Shown in pieces: positions 34,193 to 44,481 of a stretch of DNA of 64,000 nt. Position 1 is the first letter of the stretch. Every line of letters starts with the position of its first letter. A model generated the notes under the pieces. It did no database searches and had not been told where the DNA came from. It saw only the letters and a list, made by a program, of their open reading frames with translations. This DNA comes from Paenibacillus baekrokdamisoli (GTDB taxonomy: Bacteria; Bacillota; Bacilli; Paenibacillales; Paenibacillaceae), in assembly GCF_003945345.1 (NCBI RefSeq), contig NZ_AP019308.1:5880501-5944500 (forward strand), in the 5' to 3' direction. A program made the position numbers and the translations under genes.

Positions 34193-37100
34193 TTGGTCCG
34201 AAATCATCGCAAATGTATATCTTATTTATTAGTTGTTATTTTAATGGTTCAATTCGGAATTGGTGGCTTCACGTTCAGTCCCACACCAGCAGCAGCAGCG
34301 ACGGCTGGACCCGTCGTATTAAGTACGTCGCCATCTACCAGCTCTACCAATGTCCCTACCAATGCTAAATTAATTCTGACCTTTGATGAAAATGTGAAAA
34401 AAGGAACAGGCCCAGCTACATTAACGATTAAGAGATTGGGTGATAATCAACTCTTTCAATCTTACGTAGTTTCATCAGATAGCAAAGTTTCAATTGGAGC
34501 GAGCAGCAAGAACGTAGTAACGATAACTCCTAGTACTAGTTTTGACTTGAATACTAGCTACTATGTGACCATCGATGCCGGTGCGTTCATCAATGAGAGC
34601 AATAATGCGAACTATGCAGGAATGAATAGTACCTTGACATGGAATTTCACTACGGTGGCAGTTGCAGATATCATTGCGCCCACGCTTGCTAGCAAGTCGC
34701 CTTTTACACCAAGTACAGCTTCAGTCAATACACCACTGACACTGAACTTCAGCGAACCTGTATACGCAGCTAACGGCAGTATTACAGTTACTAATATGAG
34801 TGTACCAGGTGACGTTCAATCTATACCCGTTGTTTCAAGTAATGTTACTGGTAATGGTAGTGCTACAATTACGGTGAATCTACCAGGTTTGCTGCAGGGC
34901 AGCAGCAACTACGAGGTGATTGTTCCAAGCGGAGCTTTCCAGGATGGGGCAGGAAATAATTTTGCTGGTGTTTCGTCCTCACAATGGCGGTTCATAACGG
35001 ATGCTCCACCACTTGGAACACCTATTCTTTCACCACTTACTAACTCTTTCTCTGTTAACACAACGGCTAATTTGGTTCTAACGTTTCCCTCTGCGGTTGT
35101 TATTAATACAGCAAGTACTGGATCGATTAGAATCAATAAGATTTCTGATAACAGCACGGTACAAACTCTGCCTGTTAACTCCAGTTATGTAACAGTTGAT
35201 GCGACAGGAACGATTGTAACGATAAATCCTCCAGCTGATTTAGCTGCTAACACGGGATTCTATGTGCTAATTGATTCTGGTGTTTTCAAAGATAAAACAG
35301 ATAGCACGATTCTTTATCAAGGCATCATCGATGCGACAGCTTGGCATTTTACAACAGATCCAGGCAATGACGTAACGCCGCCAACACTGATTGATCGCAA
35401 ACCGCTTAATGTGCAGGCTACACCGACCTTGAACCTGGAGATGAATTTCAGTGAGCCCGTCTATCCAGGCAGCGGGAACATTGTGATTAAATCACTACCA
35501 TCTGGCTCTGTGTTTACGACCATTCCGGTGACCTCTTCTAAAGTGAAAGGCGGAGGTACAAATAAAATAACAGTAGTGGATGCGAATCTTTCGTTTGTTA
35601 ATAACACGAGTTATTATGTCGAGATTGGCGGACAAGCCTTCCGTGATGCGGCGGGCAATAATTACGCAGGTATTGCAGGTTCCAACGGTTGGTCCTTTAT
35701 CATAACCCAGGACTCGGTAAAACCAACGCTAACTACTCAAACACCGGCAAATACAAGTATCAATATAGGAATCAATGGTGTTGTGTTAGAAGCTCTTTTT
35801 AGTGAACAGATACAGCTAGGTGCTTCAGCTAGTACGGCTGTAAAGGTGAAACGAATATCAGGGACAGGAAACTCACCTCTTTCTACTACGTTATCGATCG
35901 ACCCACTCAACAACCGGAAGCTGCTCATTGCCATCAATGGGGATATGGCTGCTAACACGGATTATTATGTTGAGATGGCAGAGGGCACTGTTACGGATAT
36001 GGCGGGCAATCGCTTTGATGGAATTCTCAATCAGTATCAATGGACCTTCAAAACGACGAACACCGCAGCGGGTGCTCCCGTTATCTCCAAAGCGGAAATG
36101 GTCGGATACATAAAGGTTAATCTGACCTTTAATAAAGCACTCAATACCAATTCAGTTCCTGTACCAGCCAATTTCTATGTGACGGTAAATGGCTCGGGAC
36201 GCGCTGTGTCAAGTGTTGCCGTCAGCGGGACTGTAGTCAGCTTGACGCTGCAAAGCAGCGTATCTTACGGCCAAGCGGTTAAGGTATCCTATTCAGCTGG
36301 ATCGAATGCAATATTAGATTTAACGGGTTTAGCAGCGGCTAATTTCTCGAACCGCGATGTAACGAATGTGCTTGATAATACCCCGCCTGTACAAGTTAGT
36401 GGAAGTATTAGCGGTAATCTCATTGTTTTATCCTATAGTAAAGAGCTTGCTGCAGTGAGTCCTTATGCTTACAGTCAGTTTACGGTTTATTTGGATGGCT
36501 CAGCTAGAACGGTCACTCAGGTGACAGGAAGCGGAAACGTCTTATTCTTGAACTACAGTGGCAACCCCGTTACGAATGGACAATCGGTCTATGTGTCCTA
36601 CTATGCATCCTCGTATCCGATTCGGGATCTGGCGGGTAATGCGGGAGCTTCATTCAGCAGCTTCTATATCCAGAATGGACTGGATACGAAAGCCCCATTA
36701 ATTCAAAGCGTATCTGCGCTGAACAGTCAAATTACTTTGACCTATGATGAAGCGCTGAACTCATCTTTGATTCCGAAGGCTAGCTCCTTCTACGTGCTTG
36801 TAAATGGTACAAATAGATCGGTTAGCTACGTCAGCGTATCGGGTACGCAGGTTATTCTTAATCTGGGAGCAGCATTAAACGCCAGTGATAATGTTATTGT
36901 TACCTATCTGGGTGGAACACCTGCTATTGCAGATAGCGCAGGTAATGCTGCGGCAGCTTTTAGCGGAATGACAGCGACGGCAGGCGGAAGTTCTTCGGGG
37001 ATCTCCCTTAATGGTGCTGTGGCTAAAGCAAGTATGATAACCCTAACGTTCTCTACGATTCTTAACCCATCATACGTGCCTTATTCATCTCAGTTCACGG

Positions 37101-38596
37101 TGAAGGTTAATAATGTTACTCGTCCCGTATCGAACGCGACGATAAGTGGTTCATCCGTTATTCTTACTCTTTATACGCCGGTCGCGATAGGCGATACGAT
37201 TAAAGTCAGCTATGCCTCCTCGGGGCTATCGCTGCGAGCGTTGACAGGTGCGCTGGTAACGGCCTTTACGGATACCAACGCAGCGAATCAAACGACATGG
37301 TCAGATAATATGTCGGGGGATTTTGAAGCTGCTGATGGCGGTGGATTGTCCATCAAGCAAACAGCAGTGACGAAGGTTAATGGCGTATCTCCTGCTGGAA
37401 AGTCAGCGAATCAATATGTACTATCGGCTGAGAAAGTGGCAGCTGCTTTCAATACGGTTCGTTCTGTCTCAGGCATGTCGCCGCGTGTCGTATTCACAGT
37501 TCCTACTACCGAGAATGCTGGCTTGGTTGCCATTTCGTTAAGCGCATTGGAAGATGCTAAGAAAACGGTATCGAACGGATCGATTGCTATTGTTTATAAA
37601 GATACTTCCTATGAAATTCCGCTAAGTGCGCTTAATTTCCCGCAGCTCGCGCAATTGGCGAATGCCAGCAGTGCAGTCGGACAGCTCTATGTGTCAATTG
37701 ATATGAATGCAACAAATTTAGCGGCACCGTTAACGGCTGCCCTGAATTCCGCGAATGCCCAAATGCTTGTGAGCCCAGTGAGCTTTGACCTGAGCGTGAA
37801 CAGTAACGGACAATCCAAGTCACTGGATACTTTAAGCGGATTTGTTACACGTACGATCAAGACCGCATCAAATTTGGATGCTAGGTCTACAGCTGTTGTG
37901 TGGCTTGATCCGCAAACGAATAAGCTAACTTACGCACCAACACAAGTTGCCCAAGTGAACGGTCAGTCGGTTGTAACCTTCAAGCGTAAAGGCAATAGTG
38001 TGTATACCGTGATTAAAGGGGCGGTTAATTTCACTGATATTACGAATCATTGGGCGAGGAATGATATCTTGCTCCTTGCAAACAAATATATCGTTGAAGG
38101 TAGCACGTTAACTGCATTCGCACCGGAGAAATCAATTACACGCGGTGAATTCGCGATGTTTATTGCCAAAGGTCTTGGATTAAATGGAGATAAGCAAGCA
38201 GCTGCGAAGTTTAAAGATGTGAATACATCAACAACGCTGGCGGCCTATATTGGCGCTGCTAGCAATGCTGGTATCGTTCAAGGGATGACAGACGGTACAT
38301 TCAAACCGAATCGTACGGTTACACGTGAAGAGATGGCATCAATGATGGTTCGTGCTGCTAGCGCGGCAGAAGTGCAGATTACACTCTCACAGAACGCAAC
38401 AACGATTTTGAAAAAATTCAAGGATAGCAACAAGATTGGTACATGGGCACAGACCGATGTAGCGAAGGCTGTTCAAATGGGAGTTATTAATGGCTTATCT
38501 ACCGGTGCGTTCGGTGGCCAAACGGCTGCATCACGCGCACAAGCTGCTGTTATGATCAAACGTCTTTTGGATTACTTGCATTTCATTAATGTGTAA
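34193..38596 (+). CDS. Giant surface protein: Ig-like (Big_5), SwmB repeats and C-terminal SLH
   Basis: 1467 residues from TTG 34193, with GGGAGTGG six bases ahead. A signal peptide (cleavage near AAAA) is followed by about five Big_5-like repeats of 105-120 residues (start 'P.L....P', 'LTFSE/LNFSE', end 'W.FTT'), then about four SwmB-type repeats of 90-100 residues ('ITLTYDEALN', 'FYVLVNG', 'V.VSYSAG'). After a linker, three SLH domains end the protein (FTDITNHWARND, KFKDVNTSTT, KFKDSNKIGTWA; ITRGE, VTREE, ASRAQ). SwmB-like repeats occur in large surface proteins linked to gliding or adhesion; function here is not known. Wall attachment through pyruvylated polymer is inferred from SLH and csaB. 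Confidence 0.9.
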   Translation: MVRNHRKCISYLLVVILMVQFGIGGFTFSPTPAAAATAGPVVLSTSPSTSSTNVPTNAKLILTFDENVKKGTGPATLTIKRLGDNQLFQSYVVSSDSKVSIGASSKNVVTITPSTSFDLNTSYYVTIDAGAFINESNNANYAGMNSTLTWNFTTVAVADIIAPTLASKSPFTPSTASVNTPLTLNFSEPVYAANGSITVTNMSVPGDVQSIPVVSSNVTGNGSATITVNLPGLLQGSSNYEVIVPSGAFQDGAGNNFAGVSSSQWRFITDAPPLGTPILSPLTNSFSVNTTANLVLTFPSAVVINTASTGSIRINKISDNSTVQTLPVNSSYVTVDATGTIVTINPPADLAANTGFYVLIDSGVFKDKTDSTILYQGIIDATAWHFTTDPGNDVTPPTLIDRKPLNVQATPTLNLEMNFSEPVYPGSGNIVIKSLPSGSVFTTIPVTSSKVKGGGTNKITVVDANLSFVNNTSYYVEIGGQAFRDAAGNNYAGIAGSNGWSFIITQDSVKPTLTTQTPANTSINIGINGVVLEALFSEQIQLGASASTAVKVKRISGTGNSPLSTTLSIDPLNNRKLLIAINGDMAANTDYYVEMAEGTVTDMAGNRFDGILNQYQWTFKTTNTAAGAPVISKAEMVGYIKVNLTFNKALNTNSVPVPANFYVTVNGSGRAVSSVAVSGTVVSLTLQSSVSYGQAVKVSYSAGSNAILDLTGLAAANFSNRDVTNVLDNTPPVQVSGSISGNLIVLSYSKELAAVSPYAYSQFTVYLDGSARTVTQVTGSGNVLFLNYSGNPVTNGQSVYVSYYASSYPIRDLAGNAGASFSSFYIQNGLDTKAPLIQSVSALNSQITLTYDEALNSSLIPKASSFYVLVNGTNRSVSYVSVSGTQVILNLGAALNASDNVIVTYLGGTPAIADSAGNAAAAFSGMTATAGGSSSGISLNGAVAKASMITLTFSTILNPSYVPYSSQFTVKVNNVTRPVSNATISGSSVILTLYTPVAIGDTIKVSYASSGLSLRALTGALVTAFTDTNAANQTTWSDNMSGDFEAADGGGLSIKQTAVTKVNGVSPAGKSANQYVLSAEKVAAAFNTVRSVSGMSPRVVFTVPTTENAGLVAISLSALEDAKKTVSNGSIAIVYKDTSYEIPLSALNFPQLAQLANASSAVGQLYVSIDMNATNLAAPLTAALNSANAQMLVSPVSFDLSVNSNGQSKSLDTLSGFVTRTIKTASNLDARSTAVVWLDPQTNKLTYAPTQVAQVNGQSVVTFKRKGNSVYTVIKGAVNFTDITNHWARNDILLLANKYIVEGSTLTAFAPEKSITRGEFAMFIAKGLGLNGDKQAAAKFKDVNTSTTLAAYIGAASNAGIVQGMTDGTFKPNRTVTREEMASMMVRAASAAEVQITLSQNATTILKKFKDSNKIGTWAQTDVAKAVQMGVINGLSTGAFGGQTAASRAQAAVMIKRLLDYLHFINV

Positions 38597-38641
38597 GGTG
38601 TAAGGTGTAAGTTGTAGTCATCTATATAGGAATGGAATGAG

Positions 38642-38676
38642 AAGCTATTTGGTCCTTGGACCAGATAGCTTTTTCT
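38642..38676 (+). terminator. Rho-independent terminator after the Ig/SwmB/SLH gene
   Basis: AAGCTATTTGGTCC pairs with GGACCAGATAGCTT around a two-base centre (effective loop about four), with a T run after it. Confidence 0.85.
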
Positions 38677-38781
38677 TTTCGCCAAAGCGATATTGATAGG
38701 ACTCTTCTATCGGACGTAACTTTTCCCGTCGTTTACTAGTCTAATTCTAATAGACTTCAAGATGGGAGAGTTGCTAGAAAG

Positions 38782-41544
38782 ATGCGCAATCTAGAAAAGA
38801 ACGACCAGAGGTTCATGCTGACAACGGTTAAGAAGGCTATTCATACGAATGTTTACCAACCTACATCTAAACGCTTACTCGTCCTGACATTGGGGGCAAC
38901 ACTGCTTCTTCAGCCCTTATCTATAGTAATACCGACTCTAGCAGCCGCTGCAAGCAGCGAGGAGACTTCGACAGGGTCACAAGCAGCGACGCAGGCCTCG
39001 CAGCAGCAGCAACTTGTACAGGTCTCTGAAGAGATGGTTACAGCAGGCGCGAAGCGTATCGATTTTAAGTGGGCGAATAAAGCAGGCACTGGCGCCAAAA
39101 TCTCAAATGTTCATGTCATAGAGATCGATCTAACCAATCCGTATGTAAAGCTTGACGTCATGAACGGTAAAGCGGGCTCGGTAACGGGCGTAAGCTCAGT
39201 TGGCAATATGGTGAACAAGAGTGGAGCCATTGCTGGTGTTAATGCAGATTTCTTCAACGTATCCAGCGGTAAAGGCACACCTATCGGTGCAGAGGTTACA
39301 GGTGGGAATCTAACAACAAGTACATCCCAACTGACAGGGATGTATGCCTTTGCTGTGACGAATGATCGCAAACCCATTATTGACTCGTTCGGTTTTGAAG
39401 GGAATATTACTGCAGCTGATAGTTCAACCTTTGCCCTGTCAGGTATTAATAAAGCGGCTTACTTAACAGAGCCAGGCAATGGATATAGTCATGCTGATGC
39501 GATGTATATATATACGAGCGCATGGACGGTCGGTAGGCCCGACGTGAACGATAGCGCGACGACTCCGACCGAGGTGCTCGTTCAGAATAATGTCGTCATG
39601 CAGATTGCAGTTAATTCTATGATTCCTGGTACGCCGCCGGCGGATGGTTACATTCTGAGAACTCATGGTAAAGCGGCTCAATTTGTTCGTGATCATTTAC
39701 AGGTCGGTCAGACCATTAAGGCCAGCTACAACCTCATCGCTCAATCCAGTGGTGCGAAGGTGGATCCAACAACGCTTCAAATGCTAGTAGGCGGACATAC
39801 AATACTTGTCGATCAAGGGGCTGCAGCGAAGTTCTCGAGAGATCCAAGCAGTATTAGCCCTGCGAGTAATCGCGCGCGCACAGCTGTGGGTTACTCTAAG
39901 GACGGCACGAAGGTGATGCTAGTTACTGTAGAGGACAGCAGCAGCAGCAAGGGAGCGACACTTGTGGAGCTTCAGCAGCTATTGGTGCAGCTGGGCGTTT
40001 GGCGGGGTATTAACCTCGATGGAGGCGGTTCGACAACTATGGTTTCGCGTCCATTAGGAGAGACAGGCATCCAGCTCTCATTCCCAACGGAATATGGAGA
40101 TACGCAGCGTCAGGTTGTTAACGGCATTGGAGTCTTTACGACTGCACCGCAAGGTCAGCTGAGAGGCATAAAGGCCAGCGGCAGCGCAACGGTATTCATT
40201 GGTCAGCAATCCGCCTACGCGATGAAGGCTTATGATACCTACTATAACCCTATCGATCCAGGTACCCTATCACCCGTTTGGAAGACCAGTGAAGCACTAG
40301 GTACATTCTCTGGGAATACGTTCACTGCAACGAAATCGGGTCAGACAACAGTTACGGTTCAAGCGGGGGCAATAAGTGACAAGCTGCCGATTGAAATCAT
40401 AGCAGGTGATCAAATTGCGCAGATGACCGTTGATTCAAGCTCGCTGGTATTGGAAGCAGGCAAGACGTTATCCGTTCCAGTCCGGATCACCTTGAAAGAC
40501 GGACGGAAGCTAACAGTGCCTGCAGAGTCGGTAAAATGGGAACTGCGCGGCTTTACAGGAACAGTAGCGGGGAATTCACTCACGGTTGGCACCGTGAATC
40601 CTGCTTCAACGGTTGGATATGCAATCGCACGTTATGATGGTTTCTCCGCGATGGCGATTCTCGCTGGCGGCACAGATAAGAAATTTGAGGATTTTGAGAA
40701 GGTCACCTACCCAATTTCGTTCTCAGGTACGAATGGTGTATTGGGCTCTGCAAGTGTTGTGACTGGATTGCCAGGAAATGAAAGTTCAAAGTCGCTTCAG
40801 CTTACCTACGATTTCTCGGCGGGTACGGGCACCAAAGCCGCTTACGCCACGTTGAATGGAACGGGTCAGAAGATTGACGGGAGTCCGTCTGCAATGATGA
40901 TAAGTGTTATGGGTGACAGCAGCTATAACTGGCTCCGTGCGGAGTTCATCGATAAAGCAGGAAAGTCTTACCTCGTTACACTAGCTGATCAGGTTAATTG
41001 GTCGGGCTGGAAGCAGCTGAAGGTGAATTTACCGACGGGTACCGCTTACCCTCTTACCTTGAAACGTATCTATGCAGCTTCTCTCGCCGAAGGACAGGAT
41101 GAGCGGTTGCTGATCGGCTCGCTTGCTTTTGACAATATAAGCTTTCAATACCCGGCGAACGTCCCTGAGCTGCCTAAGACGACCATTGAACTGAAAGTAG
41201 GCTCCAAGGTAGCTAAAGTTGCTGGTAAAGCGTATAAGCTCGACGTAGCGCCTCTGGTGTTGAGTAATACGACATACTTGCCCCTTCGTTTCGTAACGGA
41301 AGCATTGGGTGCGCAGATTGACTGGGAGGGCACTCTGAAGAGGGTAACTGTTCTGCGTGGGGATAAGCTGCTTGAGATGTGGCTTGGGCGCAATGAATTT
41401 ATAATAAACGGGACTCGATTGAAGTCTGAAGTCGCACCTATTTCTCGTGGGGATCGTACATTAGTCCCACTTCGTCTTGTATCGGAGCAATTAGGCCTAT
41501 CCGTAAATTGGGATGGAAAAATGGGCACGATTACCGTCGAATGA
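38782..41544 (+). CDS. Secreted phosphodiester glycosidase (NAGPA family) with stalk domains
   Basis: 920 residues. An N-terminal hydrophobic segment (about 33-55) may be an uncleaved or late signal. A NAGPA/phosphodiester glycosidase domain spans about 85-460, with the family hallmark NLDGGGSTTM near 412. Enzymes of this family split a sugar-phosphodiester bond, so wall teichoic-type polymers or exopolysaccharide are possible substrates (inference). A Big_2-like domain (about 465-545), a beta-rich region and a pair of copper-amine-oxidase-N-like 'stalk' repeats (TYLPLRFVTEALGA; RTLVPLRLVSEQLGL) follow. No SLH domain is visible. The start at 38782 has only a distant GGGAG; Met 12 is an alternative. 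Confidence 0.88.
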   Translation: MRNLEKNDQRFMLTTVKKAIHTNVYQPTSKRLLVLTLGATLLLQPLSIVIPTLAAAASSEETSTGSQAATQASQQQQLVQVSEEMVTAGAKRIDFKWANKAGTGAKISNVHVIEIDLTNPYVKLDVMNGKAGSVTGVSSVGNMVNKSGAIAGVNADFFNVSSGKGTPIGAEVTGGNLTTSTSQLTGMYAFAVTNDRKPIIDSFGFEGNITAADSSTFALSGINKAAYLTEPGNGYSHADAMYIYTSAWTVGRPDVNDSATTPTEVLVQNNVVMQIAVNSMIPGTPPADGYILRTHGKAAQFVRDHLQVGQTIKASYNLIAQSSGAKVDPTTLQMLVGGHTILVDQGAAAKFSRDPSSISPASNRARTAVGYSKDGTKVMLVTVEDSSSSKGATLVELQQLLVQLGVWRGINLDGGGSTTMVSRPLGETGIQLSFPTEYGDTQRQVVNGIGVFTTAPQGQLRGIKASGSATVFIGQQSAYAMKAYDTYYNPIDPGTLSPVWKTSEALGTFSGNTFTATKSGQTTVTVQAGAISDKLPIEIIAGDQIAQMTVDSSSLVLEAGKTLSVPVRITLKDGRKLTVPAESVKWELRGFTGTVAGNSLTVGTVNPASTVGYAIARYDGFSAMAILAGGTDKKFEDFEKVTYPISFSGTNGVLGSASVVTGLPGNESSKSLQLTYDFSAGTGTKAAYATLNGTGQKIDGSPSAMMISVMGDSSYNWLRAEFIDKAGKSYLVTLADQVNWSGWKQLKVNLPTGTAYPLTLKRIYAASLAEGQDERLLIGSLAFDNISFQYPANVPELPKTTIELKVGSKVAKVAGKAYKLDVAPLVLSNTTYLPLRFVTEALGAQIDWEGTLKRVTVLRGDKLLEMWLGRNEFIINGTRLKSEVAPISRGDRTLVPLRLVSEQLGLSVNWDGKMGTITVE

Positions 41545-41616
41545 TATGGACGCGACTGGGCTTTTCTGTGATATGATAGATTAGCAGATTTATGAAGAAA
41601 GTGGGCCGAGCCGAAC

Positions 41617-42777
41617 GTGGATTATCGCATAACTGACATTGATCGCGTTATCAAAAATGCTGTCCTTGTGATGGAAGAAAGCAAATATCAAGTCTATGAG
41701 ATTTGCGAATCTGCCCGTAAGGAATTGTTCGCGCTCGGTCAGGAATTGGCTCAAGTGCTGCGTGAGGCAGCTGAAATTATTGAGAAGGTCGACAAGCTGG
41801 AACTCGATTATCGACGGGCGCGGATACGATTAACTGAAGTGAGTCGTGACTTTATCCGATATAAAGAAGAAGATATCAAAATCGCCTATGAGAAAGCCAC
41901 GCACCTCCAGCTGGATCTAATGATTTTCCGGGAAAAGGAAGTTTATTTGAAAGCTCGGCGTAATGATTTGCAAAAGCGCGTGCGCAATGTGGAGCAATCC
42001 ATTGAACGGGCGGAGACGATCGCTTCTCAAATTAATGTGGTGCTCGAATATTTATCAGGTGATTTGAACCAAGTAACGCGAATATTAGAATCTGCTAAGA
42101 ATCGGCAGCAAATAGGTCTAAAGATTATTTTAGCCCAGGAAGAAGAGCGTAAGCGAATTGCTAGAGAGATCCATGACGGTCCTGCTCAGTCACTAGCTAA
42201 TATAGTTCTTAGGACGGAAATTGCAGAAAGAATGTTGAGTAAGCAGGAATTTCAATTAGTGCAAGAAGAATTAATAGACTTGAAGGGTCAAGTGCGTTCT
42301 GGCCTGGAAGAGATTCGCAAAATCATTTTTAATTTGCGGCCTATGGCGCTAGATGATCTGGGATTAATCCCGACACTGAGAAAGTACATCCAGGATTTTG
42401 AAGAAAAAAGCAAAATTCGGACGACATTCGACACGTTTGGCAAAGAAGCTCGGCTTCCATCCGCAATGGAAGCCGGCGTGTATCGAATGGTTCAAGAAGC
42501 ATACAGTAATGCCTTTAAGCATGCGAATCCTTCTTATGTCTCGCTGGAAATAACCTTTCAGGCTCAGATGGTGAAGATTGTTGTAAAGGATAACGGAGTC
42601 GGCTTTCATGTTGATCTCATCGAATCCAGAGCCAAGCACAGCACGCATTTCGGTCTTATTGGAATGCGCGAGAGGGTGGAGCTGTTGGAAGGGAGGATGG
42701 AGATCGAATCGGCGATTAATGAAGGCACCAAAATTACGATTCATATTCCCATCAATGCGGAGCAACGAAAGGAGTAA
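41617..42777 (+). CDS. degS: Sensor histidine kinase DegS
   Basis: Cytoplasmic kinase that phosphorylates DegU. 386 residues: N-terminal sensor region with long coiled coils (about 20-165), HisKA_3 dimerisation domain with phospho-acceptor His186 in EERKRIAREIHDGPAQ, and a C-terminal HATPase domain (EAYSNAFKHAN, KDNGVGFH, FGLIGMRERVELLEG). No membrane span, as in Bacillus DegS. It starts at GTG 41617 with a poor ribosome site. degU follows six bases after the stop. DegS-DegU controls secreted enzymes, motility, competence and biofilm in Bacillus; the nearby comF and flagellar genes fit this. Confidence 0.95.
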   Translation: MDYRITDIDRVIKNAVLVMEESKYQVYEICESARKELFALGQELAQVLREAAEIIEKVDKLELDYRRARIRLTEVSRDFIRYKEEDIKIAYEKATHLQLDLMIFREKEVYLKARRNDLQKRVRNVEQSIERAETIASQINVVLEYLSGDLNQVTRILESAKNRQQIGLKIILAQEEERKRIAREIHDGPAQSLANIVLRTEIAERMLSKQEFQLVQEELIDLKGQVRSGLEEIRKIIFNLRPMALDDLGLIPTLRKYIQDFEEKSKIRTTFDTFGKEARLPSAMEAGVYRMVQEAYSNAFKHANPSYVSLEITFQAQMVKIVVKDNGVGFHVDLIESRAKHSTHFGLIGMRERVELLEGRMEIESAINEGTKITIHIPINAEQRKE

Positions 42778-42783
42778 ATAACG

Positions 42784-43512
42784 ATGGACCTGAGAACGAC
42801 GAGCCCCAAACGCAAAATTAAAGTGTTAATTGCTGACGATCATCAGCTTTTCCGTGAGGGACTTAAGCGGATCTTGAATATGGAAGATGATTTGGAAGTA
42901 ATCGGTGAATGTAACGACGGCATACAGGTGCTTGAGTTCTGTAATCAAATTCAACCTGAGGTCGTACTGATGGACATTAACATGCCTATCGAGAACGGGG
43001 TTGTAGCTACGGAGCGTCTGCGTGATATTTTCCCGGATGTGAAGGTTATTATTCTATCCATTCATGACGATGAGAGCTACGTATTCGAAACCTTACGCAA
43101 AGGTGCATCCGGCTATTTACTGAAGGATATGGAGGCAGAAGCTTTAGCGAATGCCATTCGTTCGGTTGTTAGCGGCTACGCTTATATCCATCCTAAAGTA
43201 ACAGGCAAGCTCATTAACCAGCTTCGTCGCATGACGTACCTCGATGAGATTGGTGCAAACTCCGGAGCAGCTGCTGGCCGGGAAGCGGGCGTGAAGTTCA
43301 TTCCAAGCGAGAACAACCCGTTAACGCGCCGCGAAGCAGAAGTGCTGCGGCTGATGGCCGAAGGAAAAAGTAATAAAATGATTGGTGAGTTTCTATTCAT
43401 CAGTGAAAAAACGGTCAAAAACCACGTCAGCAGCATTTTGCAGAAGATGGAAGTGGATGATCGGACGCAAGCGGTTATTAACTCGATTAAGTTCGGTTGG
43501 GTAACGCTGTAG
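42784..43512 (+). CDS. degU: Response regulator DegU
   Basis: 242 residues: a receiver domain with acidic pocket (ADDHQ) and phospho-acceptor Asp64 in VVLMDINMP, a linker of about 25 residues and a LuxR/NarL-type helix-turn-helix (LTRREAEVLRLMAEGKSNKMIGE region, about 180-240). AAAGGAG precedes the ATG. The pair degS-degU followed by comF genes is the Bacillus subtilis order. A strong terminator follows. Confidence 0.96.
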   Translation: MDLRTTSPKRKIKVLIADDHQLFREGLKRILNMEDDLEVIGECNDGIQVLEFCNQIQPEVVLMDINMPIENGVVATERLRDIFPDVKVIILSIHDDESYVFETLRKGASGYLLKDMEAEALANAIRSVVSGYAYIHPKVTGKLINQLRRMTYLDEIGANSGAAAGREAGVKFIPSENNPLTRREAEVLRLMAEGKSNKMIGEFLFISEKTVKNHVSSILQKMEVDDRTQAVINSIKFGWVTL

Positions 43513-43570
43513 GGGTGTTTATGGAGTATTAAGGATTTATCAAGAATGAAGGAATGTTTACATAGTTTAG

Positions 43571-43600
43571 GGGCCTCCGCTGATGCGGGGGCTTTTTTTT
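43571..43600 (+). terminator. Rho-independent terminator after degU
   Basis: GCCTCCGC (43573-43580) pairs with GCGGGGGC (43585-43592) around TGAT, then eight T residues. Confidence 0.92.
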
Positions 43601-43839
43601 GACACGCGGCCCTGAAAAGAATACTAGCTGTACTTTGCATGCAGCTGTATAGGATGAAACTGATTTTGCACCTTGTGAATGATTCAGAATCAGATACGAT
43701 AAACTTTCATAGCAGCTGTTCAATTGAAGGATAGGTGATTCTCCTGTTGACCAATGTCCATTTTTGCGACTTGTCCGTTAATGACCAGCACCCATAGGCT
43801 TCAAGCGGCATATGATGTCACAAAAAGGAGGTGGCTGCC
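43601..43839 (+). other. Intergenic stretch with no clear gene
   Basis: Between the degU terminator and the next gene I see no coding region or RNA gene. A loose promoter (TTGTGA, 16 bases, TACGAT near 43675-43702) and the palindrome GATTCAGAATC are the only notable elements; neither is convincing. Confidence 0.4.
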
Positions 43840-44430
43840 ATGATTTCAGTCCTGCTGTGGATTGTTGGTTGTTACGCCTTGGCGGCGGCAGCTGTGCACG
43901 CGGCTTCTGCGTTAACCTCAAAACGGGAACGCGATGAGAGGCATTTTGTACTTATAGCGGGTAATGAGCAATTGCAGATGGAATGGTATATGAGGTCGCT
44001 GCGTCGCTTTTCTTATTTTACAGGTACAGAAGTGAAGGTGACCATTGTCGACGGTGGTTCAGAAGATGAAACGATGGGAATTGTCCGGTTTTTTGCAAGG
44101 AATGGAATGAAAGTGGACATAAAGTCGGGAGCTCCGATCGAAGCAAGCATGAATAGGGTGGAGGATGCAAAACAGGGTAATGTGCAAGAGCGTAAGGACG
44201 ACTTATCGGATCAAGCAGCATCGGAATCCCTTGTTAGTTCGAAATGGCAACGCTTCCTAACAGGATGGGGACGTAAAAAGTGGAAGTCAGTTCATGATAA
44301 ACAAATTGGGACAGCTGAACCGACTCATATGATGTGGAAGCTTCAAGCAGAAGGTATTATTACACGTTCAGAGCACGCTGTGCTTATTGATTTAAGAGAT
44401 CCTGCGGATTTATCAAAGCTGCCACTCTGA
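43840..44430 (+). CDS. Small membrane-anchored protein of unknown function
   Basis: 196 residues from ATG 43840 with AAAAAGGAGG eight bases ahead. One N-terminal membrane segment (about 2-24), then a cytoplasmic domain with HFVLIAGNEQLQMEWYMRSL and VTIVDGGSEDETMGIV. The 'N-E...E-W..RSL' and 'D-G-S-x-D-E-T' pattern resembles the start of a GT2-type Rossmann half domain, but no DxD motif or full transferase domain follows, so an enzymatic role is doubtful. The second half is basic and Ser-rich. The product ends just before the short terminated transcript upstream of comFA. I do not recognise the family. Confidence 0.75.
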   Translation: MISVLLWIVGCYALAAAAVHAASALTSKRERDERHFVLIAGNEQLQMEWYMRSLRRFSYFTGTEVKVTIVDGGSEDETMGIVRFFARNGMKVDIKSGAPIEASMNRVEDAKQGNVQERKDDLSDQAASESLVSSKWQRFLTGWGRKKWKSVHDKQIGTAEPTHMMWKLQAEGIITRSEHAVLIDLRDPADLSKLPL

Positions 44431-44445
44431 CGATAAAAAGGGTGA

Positions 44446-44475
44446 TTGCTATCTTCGAGGAGGGCGAGGTATAAT
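44446..44475 (+). promoter_or_regulatory. SigA promoter of a short terminated transcript
   Basis: TTGCTA (44446-44451), an 18-base spacer and a perfect TATAAT (44470-44475). It lies between the membrane protein gene and comFA. Confidence 0.65.
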
Positions 44476-44481
44476 CGTATT

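Noticed and set aside
38590..38615. Three short GTGTAAG-type repeats at the stop of the SLH gene
   Set aside because: Only about eight bases each, and they include the stop codon; probably simple slippage with no clear role.
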